Source of the DNA: Enoplolaimus lenunculus
Taxonomy: Eukaryota; Nematoda; Enoplea; Enoplida; Thoracostomopsidae
NCBI GenBank assembly: GCA_030248215.1
Contig: JASANG010000610.1
Span: forward strand, 1-64,000
Direction of reading: 5' to 3'
Length of the DNA: 64,000 bases
Part shown: positions 11,507 to 24,600 of the stretch, piece by piece
How positions within the stretch are numbered: position 1 is the first letter of the stretch
Layout: each line of letters opens with the position of its first letter
Notes under the pieces: model-generated
What the model was told of the DNA's origin: nothing
What the model saw: the letters and a program-made list of their open reading frames with translations, nothing else
The model's database searches: none
Translations under genes and position numbers: made by a program

Positions 11507-14303
11507 TCATCGCAATTATTTTGCATCTTAAGGGAGCTCCAGAGGGAGTTAACTGAAGTGCGTAAAGAACAATACTGAGGACCAGAACACCAAAATTAAA
11601 TTCCGGGTGATATCCGAAGCACAAAATTAGATTGGCATTCGGATCACAGTGTGCAACCAGAGCTGAAAAATAACGGACACGGGGGTCAATAAAATTTGCC
11701 GGAGCAGGAGTGAAAATATTCAAGTATATATAGTAATTTCGTCTGTCTAATTTGCAAATTTCAGCAGTGTTGTCAAAATGTTTGTTTTCGATTTTATAAA
11801 AATGCCGACAATTTAATGGCAAGTGTACCAAACGTTAAACACACTGAACGATGCATTTTTTGCTAAATTAGAAAATATATTACTATCGAAATTGCCGTAA
11901 CTTCAGTACAGAAATTCTACTCGAGCCAGGTGTCGTTTTTACGCCACAGCCAGGCAACCGGTTATGTTACCGGATATCAGATAATACGCATCAAAATCCT
12001 TTATAAAATAGAGTATCAAACAAACCCTTTGTGGTCACAATGTTTATCTACGCTAGCGCAATCGTGCGTAGCACACAGTCTCATTGAACAGTTAACCTAG
12101 AGTTATGGGTTTATTAAAAAGCCTATCTACTCAGATACCAAGCCAGTTAAATTTAATATCAAAATCAGCAAGATGCATCAAAGTAACACAAAACGGATTA
12201 TACAAAAGATGCGCTCACTCACATTTAATAACTATTATTATATTTAAATTGAATACGTATCTAACACAAGATGTTTTGAAAATTTTCCGAACCAATTCAG
12301 CAAAATCAATTTAAATGAACCGTTTTAAAAAATATATTAAGTTAGTAGATGTTTGAAGATTTCGATATATACTTTCAGACGTCTTAGTCTTGAGGCTTTT
12401 CACTTTATCCATACGAAACTTTAGATAACTAAACCGCATATAAAAACTAAGAAATCCCACATCAGTACTACGGATGGCATAGAAAGCCCAGAATTCTAAA
12501 AAGTCTAAGCAATATATATATACATTTATATATATATAATTGTAACAACTAACTAGAAAAGAAGCAAGCGAAAAACTATATGATACATTTCTTCATACGT
12601 ACAATATTTGTTAACATACAACGCAGCTACAAAATACAGTTGCACCACAAAAGGCACGAACCACAAGCGTATAAAAAGTGATTATATACTATATAAGTCA
12701 TAACGCCAGGTTCATTTATGCTGGAAACGTATGTTCATATGATCTCCTGGCGGGCCCTAATAGCCAGAGGGGGCTAGATTGGGTTCAGCCACCAGGCAAG
12801 AATTTGCCGCCTTCCCCAGAAAGTTTTTACCTTACTTGTCAGATATCGAAACCCATTCTATACCCCCTGACAAATTTTTAGACGCCCCTTAGTAAGGTGA
12901 GCTGACTGTGGGCCTTTCCCTTGAAGCCAAGGTCGACTTGTTTTTTTCTTCCCTCGGCACCAAATCGAAATTTTCTTCACAGTTTTAACTTAGCAGTTAG
13001 ACACTGTTGAAGTTTCATTTAAAAGATGTATTCACGTTCGACGAAAACGTCAAGCACTGTACTCATTCTTTCGGTTCCGTTTGAAAATACGAGACGAAAT
13101 AAAATATTTCAATATTAGAAACGGTTATTGCCTCCTGTACAAATCTCTGCATATACCCGTTTTGCTAACAATTACAAATCGATGGACTGTGAGTTGCACA
13201 GAATTAACGTTGATAGAACACCCGTGTTCATTCACTAAATTAATTTTCTATAAAATTGTCCAATACGTATGTTCCAGGTAGGTGTAACGTAGCTAGAGGT
13301 TTTCGCACGGCAAGTCAATTTAAGAGGGGCCAAAGTTATGCTTGACTAATTCTGTATAATACTAAATATTTCAGTAACATAACCATGATAATACTGTCAT
13401 CTAACTTTGCAGGCGTTGACTTGCCCCCAAACCGCAGGCGGTTTGCATGTACACATTTATTCATCGGGATTGGGGTCCAAGGTAATATTTTTGGCGCGAT
13501 CAGTGAATCCAGCCAGGAATTGCTAAAATGAACCTCGCGAGCAAGCAGCCGATGATATTATTCATAAAATCGCAATACAAAAAACAACTGAAGATCCCAT
13601 CGATACAGTTATGTATCTAAAATCACTTTACAATACAACTAAACCGGTTTTACAATCCACCAGTAGAATTCACAATGCTTTACAGAAACGCGATTATATA
13701 TATAAACGTATATTTACACACATCAAATATATCACGTTTGAAACTACATAAGTACCATAATGCCTACGATATCCCCGATGAACATCATCAATAAAAGTTA
13801 AAACAGTAGATCGACGAGACGAATGTAGTGGAAGAAATAATAAGGTCGGCATCTTACCATTTTTTAATTTTCTATTCAATATTTTGGCGTTAGTGAGAAA
13901 AATGAACTGATTTTAAAACTAATGGCGGCTCCCATAGTCAGCTCCCTTAGCTGTTGCAGCACTTAGCGTTAATAAATAACGCTATTTCCGTTGTGAAAAC
14001 ACTTAAAATGGATTTTGAAATAGGAAATAATAAAAGTTTAGGTTGTTTGCTTAGACTCGATTCCAGGATGCCAGAAATCGACTAATACATGAATATGAAC
14101 ATTATTGAAATTGATGACGAAAGTTTTTTACTTTTGCATGCTGCGTTAATTGCACTAAGATAACACCCCATACAAGCAACATGTATAATACTCTAAATAC
14201 ACAACTATAAAGAGTAATTGATAGCATTCATGCCAATACAATAATACACAAGCCGATTTATTCAAATAGATATATAGGGACAACAGGCACATGCTGAGGA
14301 CTG

Positions 14304-14360
14304 ACTACTGATACAACAGGTATGAGGGCCTGACTACTGATACAACAGGTATGAGGGCCC
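14304..14360. repeat. Two tandem copies of a 31-bp unit
   Basis: CTGACTACTGATACAACAGG TATGAGGGCC is repeated back to back with almost no change, which points to a recent local duplication. Confidence 0.85.
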
Positions 14361-17300
14361 GTACTCGCAAATGTCTGCAGCACCTATCACCACTCTGACA
14401 GCTGCAATTGAGAAAATGCGTCGTTACAGTATAGTAAGTATATAATTGAAATATCGAAAGTTAGTTATACACGACCGAATCAACTGGTGATAGGTTCTAT
14501 ATACATTTGGGAATATATATATACATATAAATATTATAATGTAACAAATAATTACCGCAAGTCATGCAACGTGCATACAATATTCTACACTATACGGTTT
14601 AAAATAATGGCACGTAAAAAACCTCAGTGAAATACAGCAATTTTGATTAACTTTCACAAAGTTGAGGCCACAGATTGCATTTTGTATAATTGCAAATCCA
14701 CAGTAACAGCTCGTTTTATATCTTTGACCCGTTTGTGAACAAAATTGCGACGCAAAATGTTGGTCTTCAAAAAAAATGTCTACTTTATTTGAATTGTAGT
14801 TGTCAGAAGCAGAAGTGGAAATGGGTCGCATATGCGCGTAGCCCATGGTCGACGTGACTCATATTTAGTATTTAGAGTTGGAAATGGAGTATAGAATGCG
14901 GCAAAACATTTTGGAGAATTTTGACGCGTCACAATGGGTTATGGTAATGGGTCAAATGTTTGAGCAATGTGACCATGTTTCGTTACTATTACATTACAAA
15001 TGTTTACTTACGTATACGTTATCGGTCATATTATGAATGAAAATTAAACAAAGAGACCGTGTTAGTGCTATAGTTAATTGTGTTATGTGCTGAAATGTTG
15101 CTCAGGTCATGACTGGTCGCTGGTCACATGGGTCTTGGTCCGCTGCTCATGGGTCACCGTCACAGTGAGGATGGGTCACACCGCGACCATTTCCACTTTC
15201 ATCAATGTCCATGCTTTTTACAACTCATACTTACACACAAGTTATATATAATAAGCATATACAGATACTGATTCTTTCCACCGCGGTTAATATAATGAAA
15301 CTCAGTATATTAACAAACAATAATAAAAAACACATCTTCAAAGACTGTTTTGAACTCACAAGTGCCATGAAAATAACCGACATATATATCGCACCGTACC
15401 AATAAAAACCACAAACACGAAAAGATAGGAAGATAAAACGCATAATTACACTTGTAGAATTTGCTTGGATCACGTTACCGCGCAAATACTTTTGTAAAAA
15501 TTAGTTAGCTTCCATCTTCAATTTGAACAAAAGTAAGCTAAATTTTCAAAAAAACATCAAACACCGCCGGCAAAGCTTCAGTAAGACTTTATATTAATTA
15601 CGAAAATAGTTAATTATTTACCATGAAAATTCCTATCTATCTCGACCCGACAATACAAAAACTTCTTCAAAAACCACATTGACTGACAAAACAGTATTTG
15701 TCTGAATTCAGTTTTGCAAAACATTTACTTCTGCTCCAATAGCTGTAGCTTAAGTTGTTGCTTCTAGCAGCTAAACTTAGGTTCCTTAGATTGACCAATT
15801 AAAATTTAAGCATATTTGTCAACAAAAAATAACCCCTGCCCAGCCCCTGGACAATAATCACAGTCGGCATTTTTTACCTTAAATCTCACTGGTTACACTT
15901 CAGGTTTTTGGCAACATGTACATATACTTATTCAAAATACAAAACAATATAACTTAGTGCATTTAAAACTATTACAAATAAAAATACACAGATACATAAC
16001 ACAGGTATGTTGTATACAAGGCAAGTGGCTATTTTAGTAATGCAACTTAGTATACATTCACAACAAATAACCGTTCGTAAATTGAAGGAGCATCCATCGT
16101 TCAAGAACTGAACTTGAGCTAAATTCGAAAATCAATGAGTCAACATAAATACTTTCACCAAAACCCAACATTTCAGATTGTACTGCTACGTTTAACGTAA
16201 GCGACCAAAAATCCACCATTTTTCACACCATCATAAAGACGTCATCATTTTCGACTTAAAGATTCGCCACAAATGCACGGAAATGCTCCTTTCTGATGCC
16301 GCCACACTCCAAAATATATTCATATGCATGCCGTAATTAAGCAATATTACTAATAAAGACATTACATTAATCGATTTCAAAACGTTTAAAGCCCTATACA
16401 TACGTGCGAGTTTAATCCGCACGTGTGAACGCAGCTGTAAGCCGTTTGAATTTATTGCATCTGCATCTTAATTGACCAACAAAAACTGTTTTGTTGAACG
16501 CTCTTTGAATTGATTCATATATAAAACTTGTTTGATATTTTGCAGTCTACAACGATAGTGACGGGATTAGTTTTACATTTTTAAGCATTAAACAGAAACT
16601 GTGTATGTATGAAATTGTGTTCAAGCCAAGAAATTTTGAGTAAATCTACTCGTGAATGTTTTTGGCAGCTACAGTTTTTTCGACTGATGCAGCTGTAATT
16701 TACTTCATGATGAATATACGCCTTGAAATAATTTATAGGTATGAATCGCTTTGCAAGAGAAATAAATTCATTATCACGGCTGCACTGATCATTTCACCTT
16801 TGATGTTGCAGTCGTCTGCAAATTGTAATAAATCCATGTCAATATTAAGATTGAAAGTGATGTTTCTTAGTAAATGCTTGCAGATGTATCGTAAGTAACT
16901 CCGCACAAGTTGCAAATGCGAGTTCTCGAAGCAAAAAAAACTGCACGTGTGAATAGCACTTAACGCTTCGCCATCCACAACATCCGACAAAGAACTAACC
17001 TGCATCTATTTCTTGTGGACTGTTTGCAAGGCGTGGCATAAAACCGCCGCTGATCGTAAACGATATAAATTACCAGCATTACGTAACCATTAACCACTTC
17101 AAAGTTCACATTATGGCCGCAGCTACGTATGTACGTACTGACGCCAACCCACTTGCCAATCATATTCTATGATTCCTAGGCGTAAAACACCGTTTAGATG
17201 AGATTATTACATTTCGAACTGAAATGCTGGCCACACCCATGTTACTCGGACCATCGATAAAGATAAAAGGCATTAATTTTCGGGCGGACAACAACAGTTT

Positions 17301-17655
17301 AGGTAAGCATTCGGCACACATCACTGGAACAACTCGATCAAAAGCGAATTAAATCGAGACAGACGCTTCACACAGATCGCAGCCACCCCCCCAATCCGCA
17401 TAAGTTAAGGTCGCCACAAAGTTGCTGGATGGGTATGAAACCCTAGTGATACGCTCAACCAACCATTAATCAGGCACCGAACGCACCAGTAAGAACCCGG
17501 ATTCAAACCTTGGTGCATAGATCCACCAAAATCTGACTTGGCAGCCCAATAATCGAAAAATACACTGCGTACGAATTAGTGCTTCTTGCTCGTCGTCAAG
17601 TATTCCCACAAAACAAATGATTATTGCGAACATTAGTGACACTATATAAATGTGC

Positions 17656-17661
17656 TTTATT
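17656..17661 (-). promoter_or_regulatory. Possible polyadenylation signal of the CaMKII gene
   Basis: On the minus strand this reads AATAAA, about 206 bases past the CaMKII stop codon. It is the first canonical hexamer I noticed downstream; no cleavage site can be placed from sequence alone. Confidence 0.4.
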
Positions 17662-17783
17662 TACCATAGCGAGGCAGAAGCGTCACAACAAAAGATACAA
17701 CGCGTTACATTAATACGACTGCAATTAACAGATTTACGTATGCTTCAGTGATTTATCCACGAAGCAAGTAATGACTTTAACAT

Positions 17784-17860
17784 TTTATTATTATTATTAT
17801 TATATTATTATTATTATTATATTATTATATTATTGTTATTATTATTATTCTTATTATAAT
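17784..17860. repeat. TTA/ATT microsatellite in the CaMKII 3' UTR
   Basis: An almost pure run of TTA units interrupted by a few ATATT steps begins 7 bases after the stop codon. On the transcript it is a long UAA/AUA run. Confidence 0.85.
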
Positions 17861-17866
17861 TCACAA

Positions 17867-17993
17867 TCACTTTGCAATCACTGACGATGGACTACCAGAG
17901 CGATGAAAGTGAACGCACTGCCATTGGCTGTTTGCGTCACGCCGATTCCATACGCGGGTTTCTTCGCATTGTCGCGAGTGTGCGTCATTGTTT
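17867..17993 (-). CDS. unc-43: CaMKII terminal exon (end of hub domain)
   Basis: Acceptor GTTTTAG, phase 2, 127 nt to TGA at 17867-17869. It encodes [16 protein letters not shown], then [18 protein letters not shown] and a short tail SPSSVIAK. The motif E-E-T-R-V-W and the closing H-F-H-R-S-G are hallmarks of the CaMKII association (hub) domain. RRDANSQW carries two extra residues compared with the vertebrate RRDGKW. DAHSRQ matches my memory of the nematode form (EAHTRQ). A different frame of this stretch starts with ATG and has no homology, so it is only a shadow. Confidence 0.95.
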
Positions 17994-18491
17994 CTAAAAC
18001 AAAATAAAAACACAAATAGTAAACATTAAAAACAAGATAAATTAAAAACAATTGAACGAAACTAAAACATGACAAAAAAATGAAAAATATTTTAGTTAAA
18101 TAAGATCATCTTGAAATTGTGCCAAAGACATTTAAATTAACACATCTCTGCTGCGAAAATGCCTAAAAATTGACAATTACAGCCTCCTGACTAAGGTCGC
18201 TAAATTTTAATTTCAAATATATAGCAATTAAAGCTACGTTCGCCCAAACACTTTTAGCGAGACACAACTTTTAACGAATACTGTTCGCCAATCGAGAATA
18301 CTCTTAATGTTTACAGACAGACGCCAGTGGAAATAAACGCAGGTCGTATTAGCATGTACCATTTTATTGACCTGCACCTGTGTTGCCAAAGCATAAAAAT
18401 CAACAAAAACCGGATCCTGATATATTCGCCTTGTCTAGACGTATTTTAAAATACCAGTCAAACAAAATGACATATTTTTAACTACACTAAC
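17994..18491 (-). other. CaMKII intron, plain
   Basis: GT-AG intron of 498 bp between the last two hub exons. AT-rich; nothing else seen in it. Confidence 0.85.
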
Positions 18492-18612
18492 TTATCAATG
18501 AACTGCGTCAACCGAACATAGGCAATAAACGCTGCATCATCGCCAAGCATTTGAACGTACGGATTCAGTAGCGTTGTGCGCACTGTTTTCGACTGCCGTG
18601 AAGTCGCCGGCG
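18492..18612 (-). CDS. unc-43: CaMKII hub exon ([13 protein letters not shown])
   Basis: Acceptor TTTCATAG in phase 1 and donor GTTAGT in phase 2, 121 nt. Encodes [20 protein letters not shown], then [20 protein letters not shown]. It corresponds to the hub strand region [26 protein letters not shown] of animal CaMKII. The donor is weaker than the GTAAGT used at most other exons of the gene. Confidence 0.95.
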
Positions 18613-18628
18613 CTATGAAAGAAAACAT

Positions 18629-18777
18629 GGCCCATGTATAGAACAGGGTCGGGTGGTTTTTCGGAGGGGCTACAACAGAGTCAGTTTAAGCTTTAGACTA
18701 ATTTTTTTGCTTAGGCTTAGGCTTAGTCTTAGAAATATGCTTATACTACTGTTCCGGCCCTGTTCTATACATGGGCC
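18629..18777. mobile_element. hAT-like MITE carrying TTAGGC hexamers
   Basis: Ends GGCCCATGTATAGAACAGGG and CCCTGTTCTATACATGGGCC are exact inverted copies of each other. The 8-bp target duplication GAAAACAT occurs at 18621-18628 and 18778-18785. The middle has GCTTAGGCTTAGGCTTAG. It sits only 16 bp upstream of the 18492-18612 exon, so between the branch-point area and the acceptor on the transcript. Confidence 0.9.
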
Positions 18778-19220
18778 GAAAACATAACCACCTCACATTA
18801 CTCGAAGATATAGATTTGCTACAAATTAAAAACGTCCTTTTTAAAAAGGGTGTGGCCAAGTTAAAGGGGTTTCACGACAAGGCTCATAACTGGTTTTGGA
18901 TGTTTTGTAATCAGGTTTTAGACACGATTTTAGTCTGTAACACATGAAACCCCTTCAAATTTTTTGTAGAACGTCACTCTTATTTCCAAATCCTTGCTGC
19001 ATCAATAGTCAGCGCCTCAAAAATTGATGTTTTAGCAATTAAAAAAAAGACAGTACAGTGTACGATCATACTGAAATCAGCGGCACAGCAGTGGATCCAA
19101 CAACAGGAATCAACTACGACGATGAAGCGAGCGAGAAGCCAACAAAATTATAGCACAAAATTTCAATCAAATGTTTGGTTGTCTTGCTGCGACACTGCCT
19201 GGAATATGCTTTGCTCCCAA

Positions 19221-19308
19221 CGAGGGTGCAACCGGAATTCCGGTTCCGTTTCCGGAAATTTTTCAAATTCCGGTTCCGGTAAATTGTATGTAATTCCACC
19301 TGCACCCG
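19221..19308. mobile_element. Short hAT-like MITE, CAGGGTGCAACCGG family
   Basis: 88 bp ending in CGAGGGTGCAACCGGAATTC and CCACCTGCACCCG, with GCTCCCAA on the left (19213-19220) and GCTCACAA on the right (19309-19316), a duplication with one mismatch. It is a shrunken relative of the copies at 24601 and 42905. Confidence 0.7.
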
Positions 19309-19381
19309 GCTCACAACAAACAATAACTCTACATTTCCATGTAGATGATATTTTCAACAAAAAAGCAACATTAACACTTAC

Positions 19382-19476
19382 AGTTATCAAAATAAAATTT
19401 GTGGAATTCCAATCCTTCAATCAAGTTGCCAAATGCTTCGGGTTCAAAGCATGTCATACGAGGATCACATAATTTA
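19382..19476 (-). CDS. unc-43: CaMKII hub exon (MTCFEPEAFGNLIEG)
   Basis: Acceptor TTTCTTTTTAG in phase 2 and donor GTAAGT in phase 1, exactly 95 nt as I expect for this exon in other animals. Encodes TKLCDPRMTCFEPEAFGNLI, then EGLEFHKFYFDN. The C-D-P, F-E-P-E-A and F-H-x-F-Y-F motifs are diagnostic of the CaMKII hub. M-T-C-F and N-L-I-E-G follow the nematode version. The usual EALGNL reads EAFGNL here. Confidence 0.97.
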
Positions 19477-19970
19477 CTAAAAAGAAAACACACACCACCG
19501 TTAAGTATAGAAATCATAACCGAATTTGTAAGCTACATTTAGACAATATTATAAATCAACAATTAGTCTTACGCTTACAGTAGTCTGACCACTAGATTTG
19601 TTCTAACGATAGGGTTACAGCTTTTGCTTAAACCAGCTTTTAAAATGACCAACAATTTGTAGAAAAGTTAAACATAGATGCCCAGTTCTACAATAGTTAA
19701 GTTCCATTTTCCGCCCCAATGCAAATAATATATAACAAAACTACTTTCTAAAGTTTTAACGTTTTTTCAAATCAGCAATTACGGAATAGGGGACACCAGA
19801 CGTAACTTCTGCATTGTTCTGGTACAAAATCTGAGTCGAGGATGGAACAAAATTAGCTTGGTAGCACACAGACACCTACACCTTGCCCAAACGATACCCT
19901 TCGTCTTTTTTACAGAACATTGCCCCGTTTCAGAAATGCTGGCTACATTTCTAGTTAACACAACACTTAC
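19477..19970 (-). other. CaMKII intron, plain
   Basis: Intron of 494 bp between two hub exons; no repeats or open frames of note. Confidence 0.85.
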
Positions 19971-20043
19971 GTATATGTCGCATAGTCTCCATACGTTATC
20001 GCGTCTAGTAAAGCTTCGGTCAGCTTAATAATATTCCTTTTAG
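19971..20043 (-). CDS. unc-43: CaMKII first hub exon (IIKLTEALLDAI)
   Basis: Acceptor GTTTTCAG in phase 1 and donor GTAAGT in phase 2, 73 nt. Encodes AKRNIIKLTEALLDAITYGD, then YATYT. It is the first helix of the association domain (vertebrate [22 protein letters not shown]). All linker exons found upstream end in phase 1 and can join it in frame. Confidence 0.96.
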
Positions 20044-21816
20044 CTGAAAACAAACACAAATCATATAGTTAATTGGTTGCAATATGAGTTTAGTGTTCAA
20101 AATTTTCAAATTTCGGCATAACTTAGGTTTTGGTGTACGCATTGTTGCTACTGCCTAGACATTTCATTCGGCGTGAAACAACTGAAACATGAAACAGCTA
20201 TGACAAGTCAATTGTCAAGATATTTCGCTGGGCTTACTTTCCAAGGTGTTGTACTTAATTTCATAAGAAATTTTTCAATACTCAACATTTATATGGATGT
20301 GGAACATAAAAAAGTTCTGCTAAATTTCTGACAAGATTATCACGCAACAAATGCCCATCCTTTTCTGGTACGAAAATTTTACTACACACAATCGCTTCGA
20401 GAGCATTAAATTTTCTTAGAAACAAAACCATTCTAAATACTAAATCGTCTACGTGATTCCATTGGTTAACCTAAATGTCAATGGCAGATTTTATGCTGAC
20501 AACGGATAAAACTGTATCAGATAACTTGCTTAAATTCAATGTAAAAACGATTAAATTCGAAACCAATGTCCGCCGATTCATCAATTTCTGTGTGTGATGC
20601 AGCAAATGTATACAGATTGAAAATTTTTTGTGGGTCTATTCGCAAATATAATGATAGCAACCGTTCAGTTAATCTTAAATCATGCGTATTATCTCGTCCT
20701 CATTTGACTCTATGCACAACGACTCTATGCACAACATGCTCACACAATTATTTATACACCACCGTACCGTCCTAACAACAGTTGTAACAGCACACTCAAT
20801 AAATATATACAATATATTAAAGTTGCAAGATTTTACCATATAGCCAGGGATTCGCACTCAGAATACGAACTCTGATAAAAAAACTTCTCTAAAGATTTCG
20901 AAAACAATCCTACAACCAAAACTTCGATAATAAAATGTGCAGTGCCACTACTCGCCGAATAATCGTTATCTGTGAAATTTATCTTAATTTTCACTTGTCT
21001 TTTCTTGGTCGTTTAAACTTGCAGTATCAGATCAGAGTCGAAAAATTTACACCGCTGATGGCCCTGCCTTCATTGCTATATAATTTAGGGCAGGGGCACA
21101 ACAATGTCGGGAAAATTATTTTAGTAAAAATAACAGGAATGAACTAAATCAGGATCCCATCCACACCCACGATGCAATTCTATTATCTGCAACACATGCA
21201 ACTCTATTACATACATACGTTGGCTTTGAACCATTTCACTCTTAAGCAAGCAAGCAGTAAAAATATGTTCACACTTTTTATTACATATATAAAGGTACAA
21301 CAATATATAAACGTACAACAATATATATAGGATTATAGTTATGCGCGACTAATTCACAAACTGCCAAGCTGCAAAGTTAAATATATACATACATACACCA
21401 TGCAACAGGGTTCCGATAGGAACTAAGTTTTACCCGTAAAAGAACAGGAATTGAATTTTTTGCAGGAATTCCGGCCGGAACAGGAATTTCAGTGGAATCC
21501 GGGAATGCCAACACAAGTGGGTTGCATATGCTTAAAAACTGCGTGGAATGAATATCATTTGCGAAACAAACTAATTGACAAAATTTATTACTCCTGTTGC
21601 TTTTGTGTACTGGAATGGAATTAGAAACATTTAAATATAATTGTATCCAAACTTGGTTACCTTGCAATAATTTCCCAATTAACAGCAGACGCTTGAGGAA
21701 TTCCAAAAATTCCAAGTCAACTTAGCAGTCAAAACTTTAAATTGTCAAATTCAGGGTTTCAACCAAAAATCCCAGCTTTATACTGGCGCCACCAGTAATT
21801 AAATTCTATTTCTTAC

Positions 21817-21839
21817 CTTCACCGTCTTGTACATCACTA
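21817..21839 (-). CDS. unc-43: Candidate 23-nt microexon leading into the CaMKII hub
   Basis: On the minus strand TTTTATAATGAGCAG is followed by 23 bases that read (T)AGT GAT GTA CAA GAC GGT GAA G and then the strong donor GTAAGA. The acceptor is phase 2, the donor phase 1, so it joins the 19971-20043 hub exon in frame as SDVQDGE-A-KRNII. Linker exons all end in phase 1 and cannot feed it in this frame; the 31336-31637 exon ends in phase 2 and can. Other readings: the upstream AG at TATTGAG would give a 33-nt phase 1-1 cassette, and the ATG at 21848 could make it a first exon. The conserved-looking acidic content suits the segment just before the hub. Confidence 0.5.
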
Positions 21840-23003
21840 CTGCTCATTATAAAAGCTCAATACCAGACACAAGGTCTAAAGTTATTTCTATATAATACAA
21901 TGAACTAAAGCATACAGTACATCAAAAGTAAGATAACGGCTGTTGAGAGCAAAACAGTGCAATAAAACAGCTCTAATTGCACAAAACTGTGAACTAGGAA
22001 ACGCAACCAAAAACAATACAATAGTGATCAAGCGGCTTAACAGTCACCATTGGTTAAATTACATATTTCTTGCAGTCAGGACAGCGGCTTAACTACGGGA
22101 TGCGGCCCTGCCACGTTCATCTTGGCTGCAATGCTAAAAAATCTTTCTACACCGGAATTTCCATTTTAACATTTGCAGGTTGACTTTGATTAAAATTGTG
22201 CAGGTAAATTATTATATTTCGGAAAACACACACAGTTTATGCTCGTGCTCGTTATAAGTTTACAGAAAATCTACAATCTATAAAGAGATGTTAAATCACA
22301 GATTGCAAAAAATATAGGTGACACATCAAAATGCGCACACGCAAGTGTGAAGAAACGGCGAATACATAGTGCGATGGATGTGACCGGATATTAAGTAACC
22401 GGATACCAGCCCTGGATAGTGAATTATTTACCAGAACTGAATGTTAATCGTATATAAAAAATAGATGATATGGACTGCTTGGAGTATTTGATTTGCCCCC
22501 CAATATATGTTTACTGAATTAAAATCAACCGTTAGTTTGGATTTTACATTTTCATTCAGTGTGAAAACTTAAGCTTGACGTATCAAGAAGTTGCAATCGC
22601 GGCGAAATGTTTAATATGTAATCCACTTTTAAAACGCCGCTTACATGATATTCGAAGTTGCAACCGGAAATATGCCGTATATCCATAGGTTTATACCGAT
22701 AAACCGAAATTGGATACGGATGAAAGTTTTTTGCCGTATATATAAAACCATAACCTAATATCCGGTCTATCCGATCCCTGGTCCGGACCACATCAGGAGC
22801 TGGCACGCAATGCTTGCACTTTTTCTTCAAGAAAAACTTATATGTGATGGAAATCAATCTAAAATATTCAATTTTCCGTAACGTGCATAGTGACAGCTGA
22901 ATATCTAGCTGTCTTAAATGGCTCCGACTGGAGCTCAATTCCTCAACGGTCCAGCCCACTGAGTATCGTATCTGGATGGCGTCAGGGTCAGACTCGTCCG
23001 GCC

Positions 23004-23383
23004 CAGAATGGGATGTAAGGATTATTTACACGCGGGTACACCCGTGCTCAAAAACCTAATCTCGACCCATCTTTTACCCACGCCTAACGTTAAACCAGTA
23101 TTTTAAGGATATGCTGTAATTTTGCACTTTAATGTAAGTGTTGCGTTATAGCTCCAATGAATTTTACACATGAAATTTTACTTACTAGAAACAAAATTTC
23201 AATTCGAACTAAATAAAGCACCGGTGTAGCAGTGCGCAGCAACTGACCGAAGTATAAAGCAATATCAGAAAAGTTGGGCACGAGTGAAGCCTGTCAATTT
23301 TTTACCCGCGTGAAACAAATCTTGACCCGAGACTAACATTCTTAACCCGACCCGAGTTTACTTGCGCGTAAAGTCCCATTCTG
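23004..23383. mobile_element. hAT-like MITE, CAGAATGGGA family
   Basis: Ends CAGAATGGGA and TCCCATTCTG, with sub-terminal ACACGCGGGTA and TTGCGCGTAAAG. Flanks GTCCGGCC and GTCCAGTC match at six of eight positions. The sister copy at 32533-33001 shows a better duplication. Confidence 0.65.
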
Positions 23384-24600
23384 GTCCAGTCCCGTCCAGA
23401 CATTGATGATTAGGACGTTTAAAACTTTACCGCACAAACTAAAATACGCTAAACCGCTATTTACGCTTTCTAAAAATCCTGCGCGGATTTGCTCCTTTAA
23501 CAAGTACAAAATTCACGGATGAAAACTGTAACATCCAATCAATCGTTCAGTAATTAACGATACATGATAACGTTGGTCGAGTTGGGGCCCGCACCCGTAA
23601 TCCTGCTCTGCAGGAACCGTACCAGTTCAGGTCATACGAGGCCCGGTCCAACGTAACGCGGTCAGGTCCATATCACTACCTGGTCGGCAGTACTTTAATT
23701 TCGTAAAAGAGAAATGAAAAATTGCACACCAAAACTCTACCGGCAGCAGTTGTATAGAGCATCACATCATGCAAGACAATATTCATAGCGATAACCGCAA
23801 ACTGCACTTTTCCGCTGTACCGCATCGAATAACTATTTCACTAAAAGTCTAATTTAACAGTGTAGTGTATAACTAGACTATCACGAGTAACGCGGTCTAA
23901 ATAACGTATATTATGCATGCACTGACTACATTCACCATTCATGCAATTAAAACAAGGAAGCACTACTGTCCTGCCCAGAGGCGACGTACGCAGCCACGCC
24001 AGGGTGTTATTTTTTGAAGGGTATAACGTATAACCTAAACGTAGCAAAACATTGTTTTTGCGAGTAAGCGCAGCGAGCGAAAGTTTTTTACGTTACCGAA
24101 CAATCCAGTGTTCTAAAATTACTAATAGTTACCTTTTTCATCGTTTGTTGCAAACATTTTGGACGAATATTTTCCTCGTTTACGCACCTGTTGTGGGTCT
24201 AGCTTGCTTTTATTTGCAGCAGAATGACTCGTCGTTTCGCTTAAGCAGCCGCTGTGGGCACGATACACGAATTGTTCGAATGAGTTTGTCCTATCCTAAT
24301 ATATATCACAGTTTTGCTTTCGTGATAATCGAGCTGCTGTGCAAAGTTGCAAAAACCAACAAAAAATGCCAAAAACATAAAAAACTAAGATATCCGGGCG
24401 CTTGTAGACTTCCGACCAAATTTACAATTAAAACTTAGGCTTAGGAAAGCGCATTTCAAAAGTCAGCTTAGCCTTAAACATAAATAACCTTAAATATGAC
24501 GTTGTAAAAAAGGTCAAACGGCAGTTCGACGCCCGATAACTCGTCGATCGACTCCTTTTAAGCCGAAATTTCATCAACTAGACATTTTGTTATCCATTAC

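Larger units (their letters stand above)
8764..17866. other. Intergenic between two convergent genes
   Basis: About 9 kb with no supported gene. It holds a decayed CCGGAACCGG element around 8980-9110, a Harbinger-like element (9708-10384), hAT-like MITEs (10808-10987, and a partial one near 11650-11800), a CCGTTTCCG element (11150-11506), a 31-bp duplication (14304-14360) and a TTA microsatellite close to the CaMKII stop. Short open frames here show no protein-like composition. Confidence 0.6.

Noticed and set aside
17470-17520. tRNA B-box-like GGATTCAAACC
   Set aside because: No matching A box or cloverleaf could be drawn around it.
22552-22959. Minus-strand open frame of 135 codons
   Set aside because: Covers decayed CCGG-type repeat sequence and has no protein-like features or splice sites that fit.
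24052-24438. Plus-strand open frame of 128 codons
   Set aside because: Lacks an ATG at its start and reads as random AT-rich translation.
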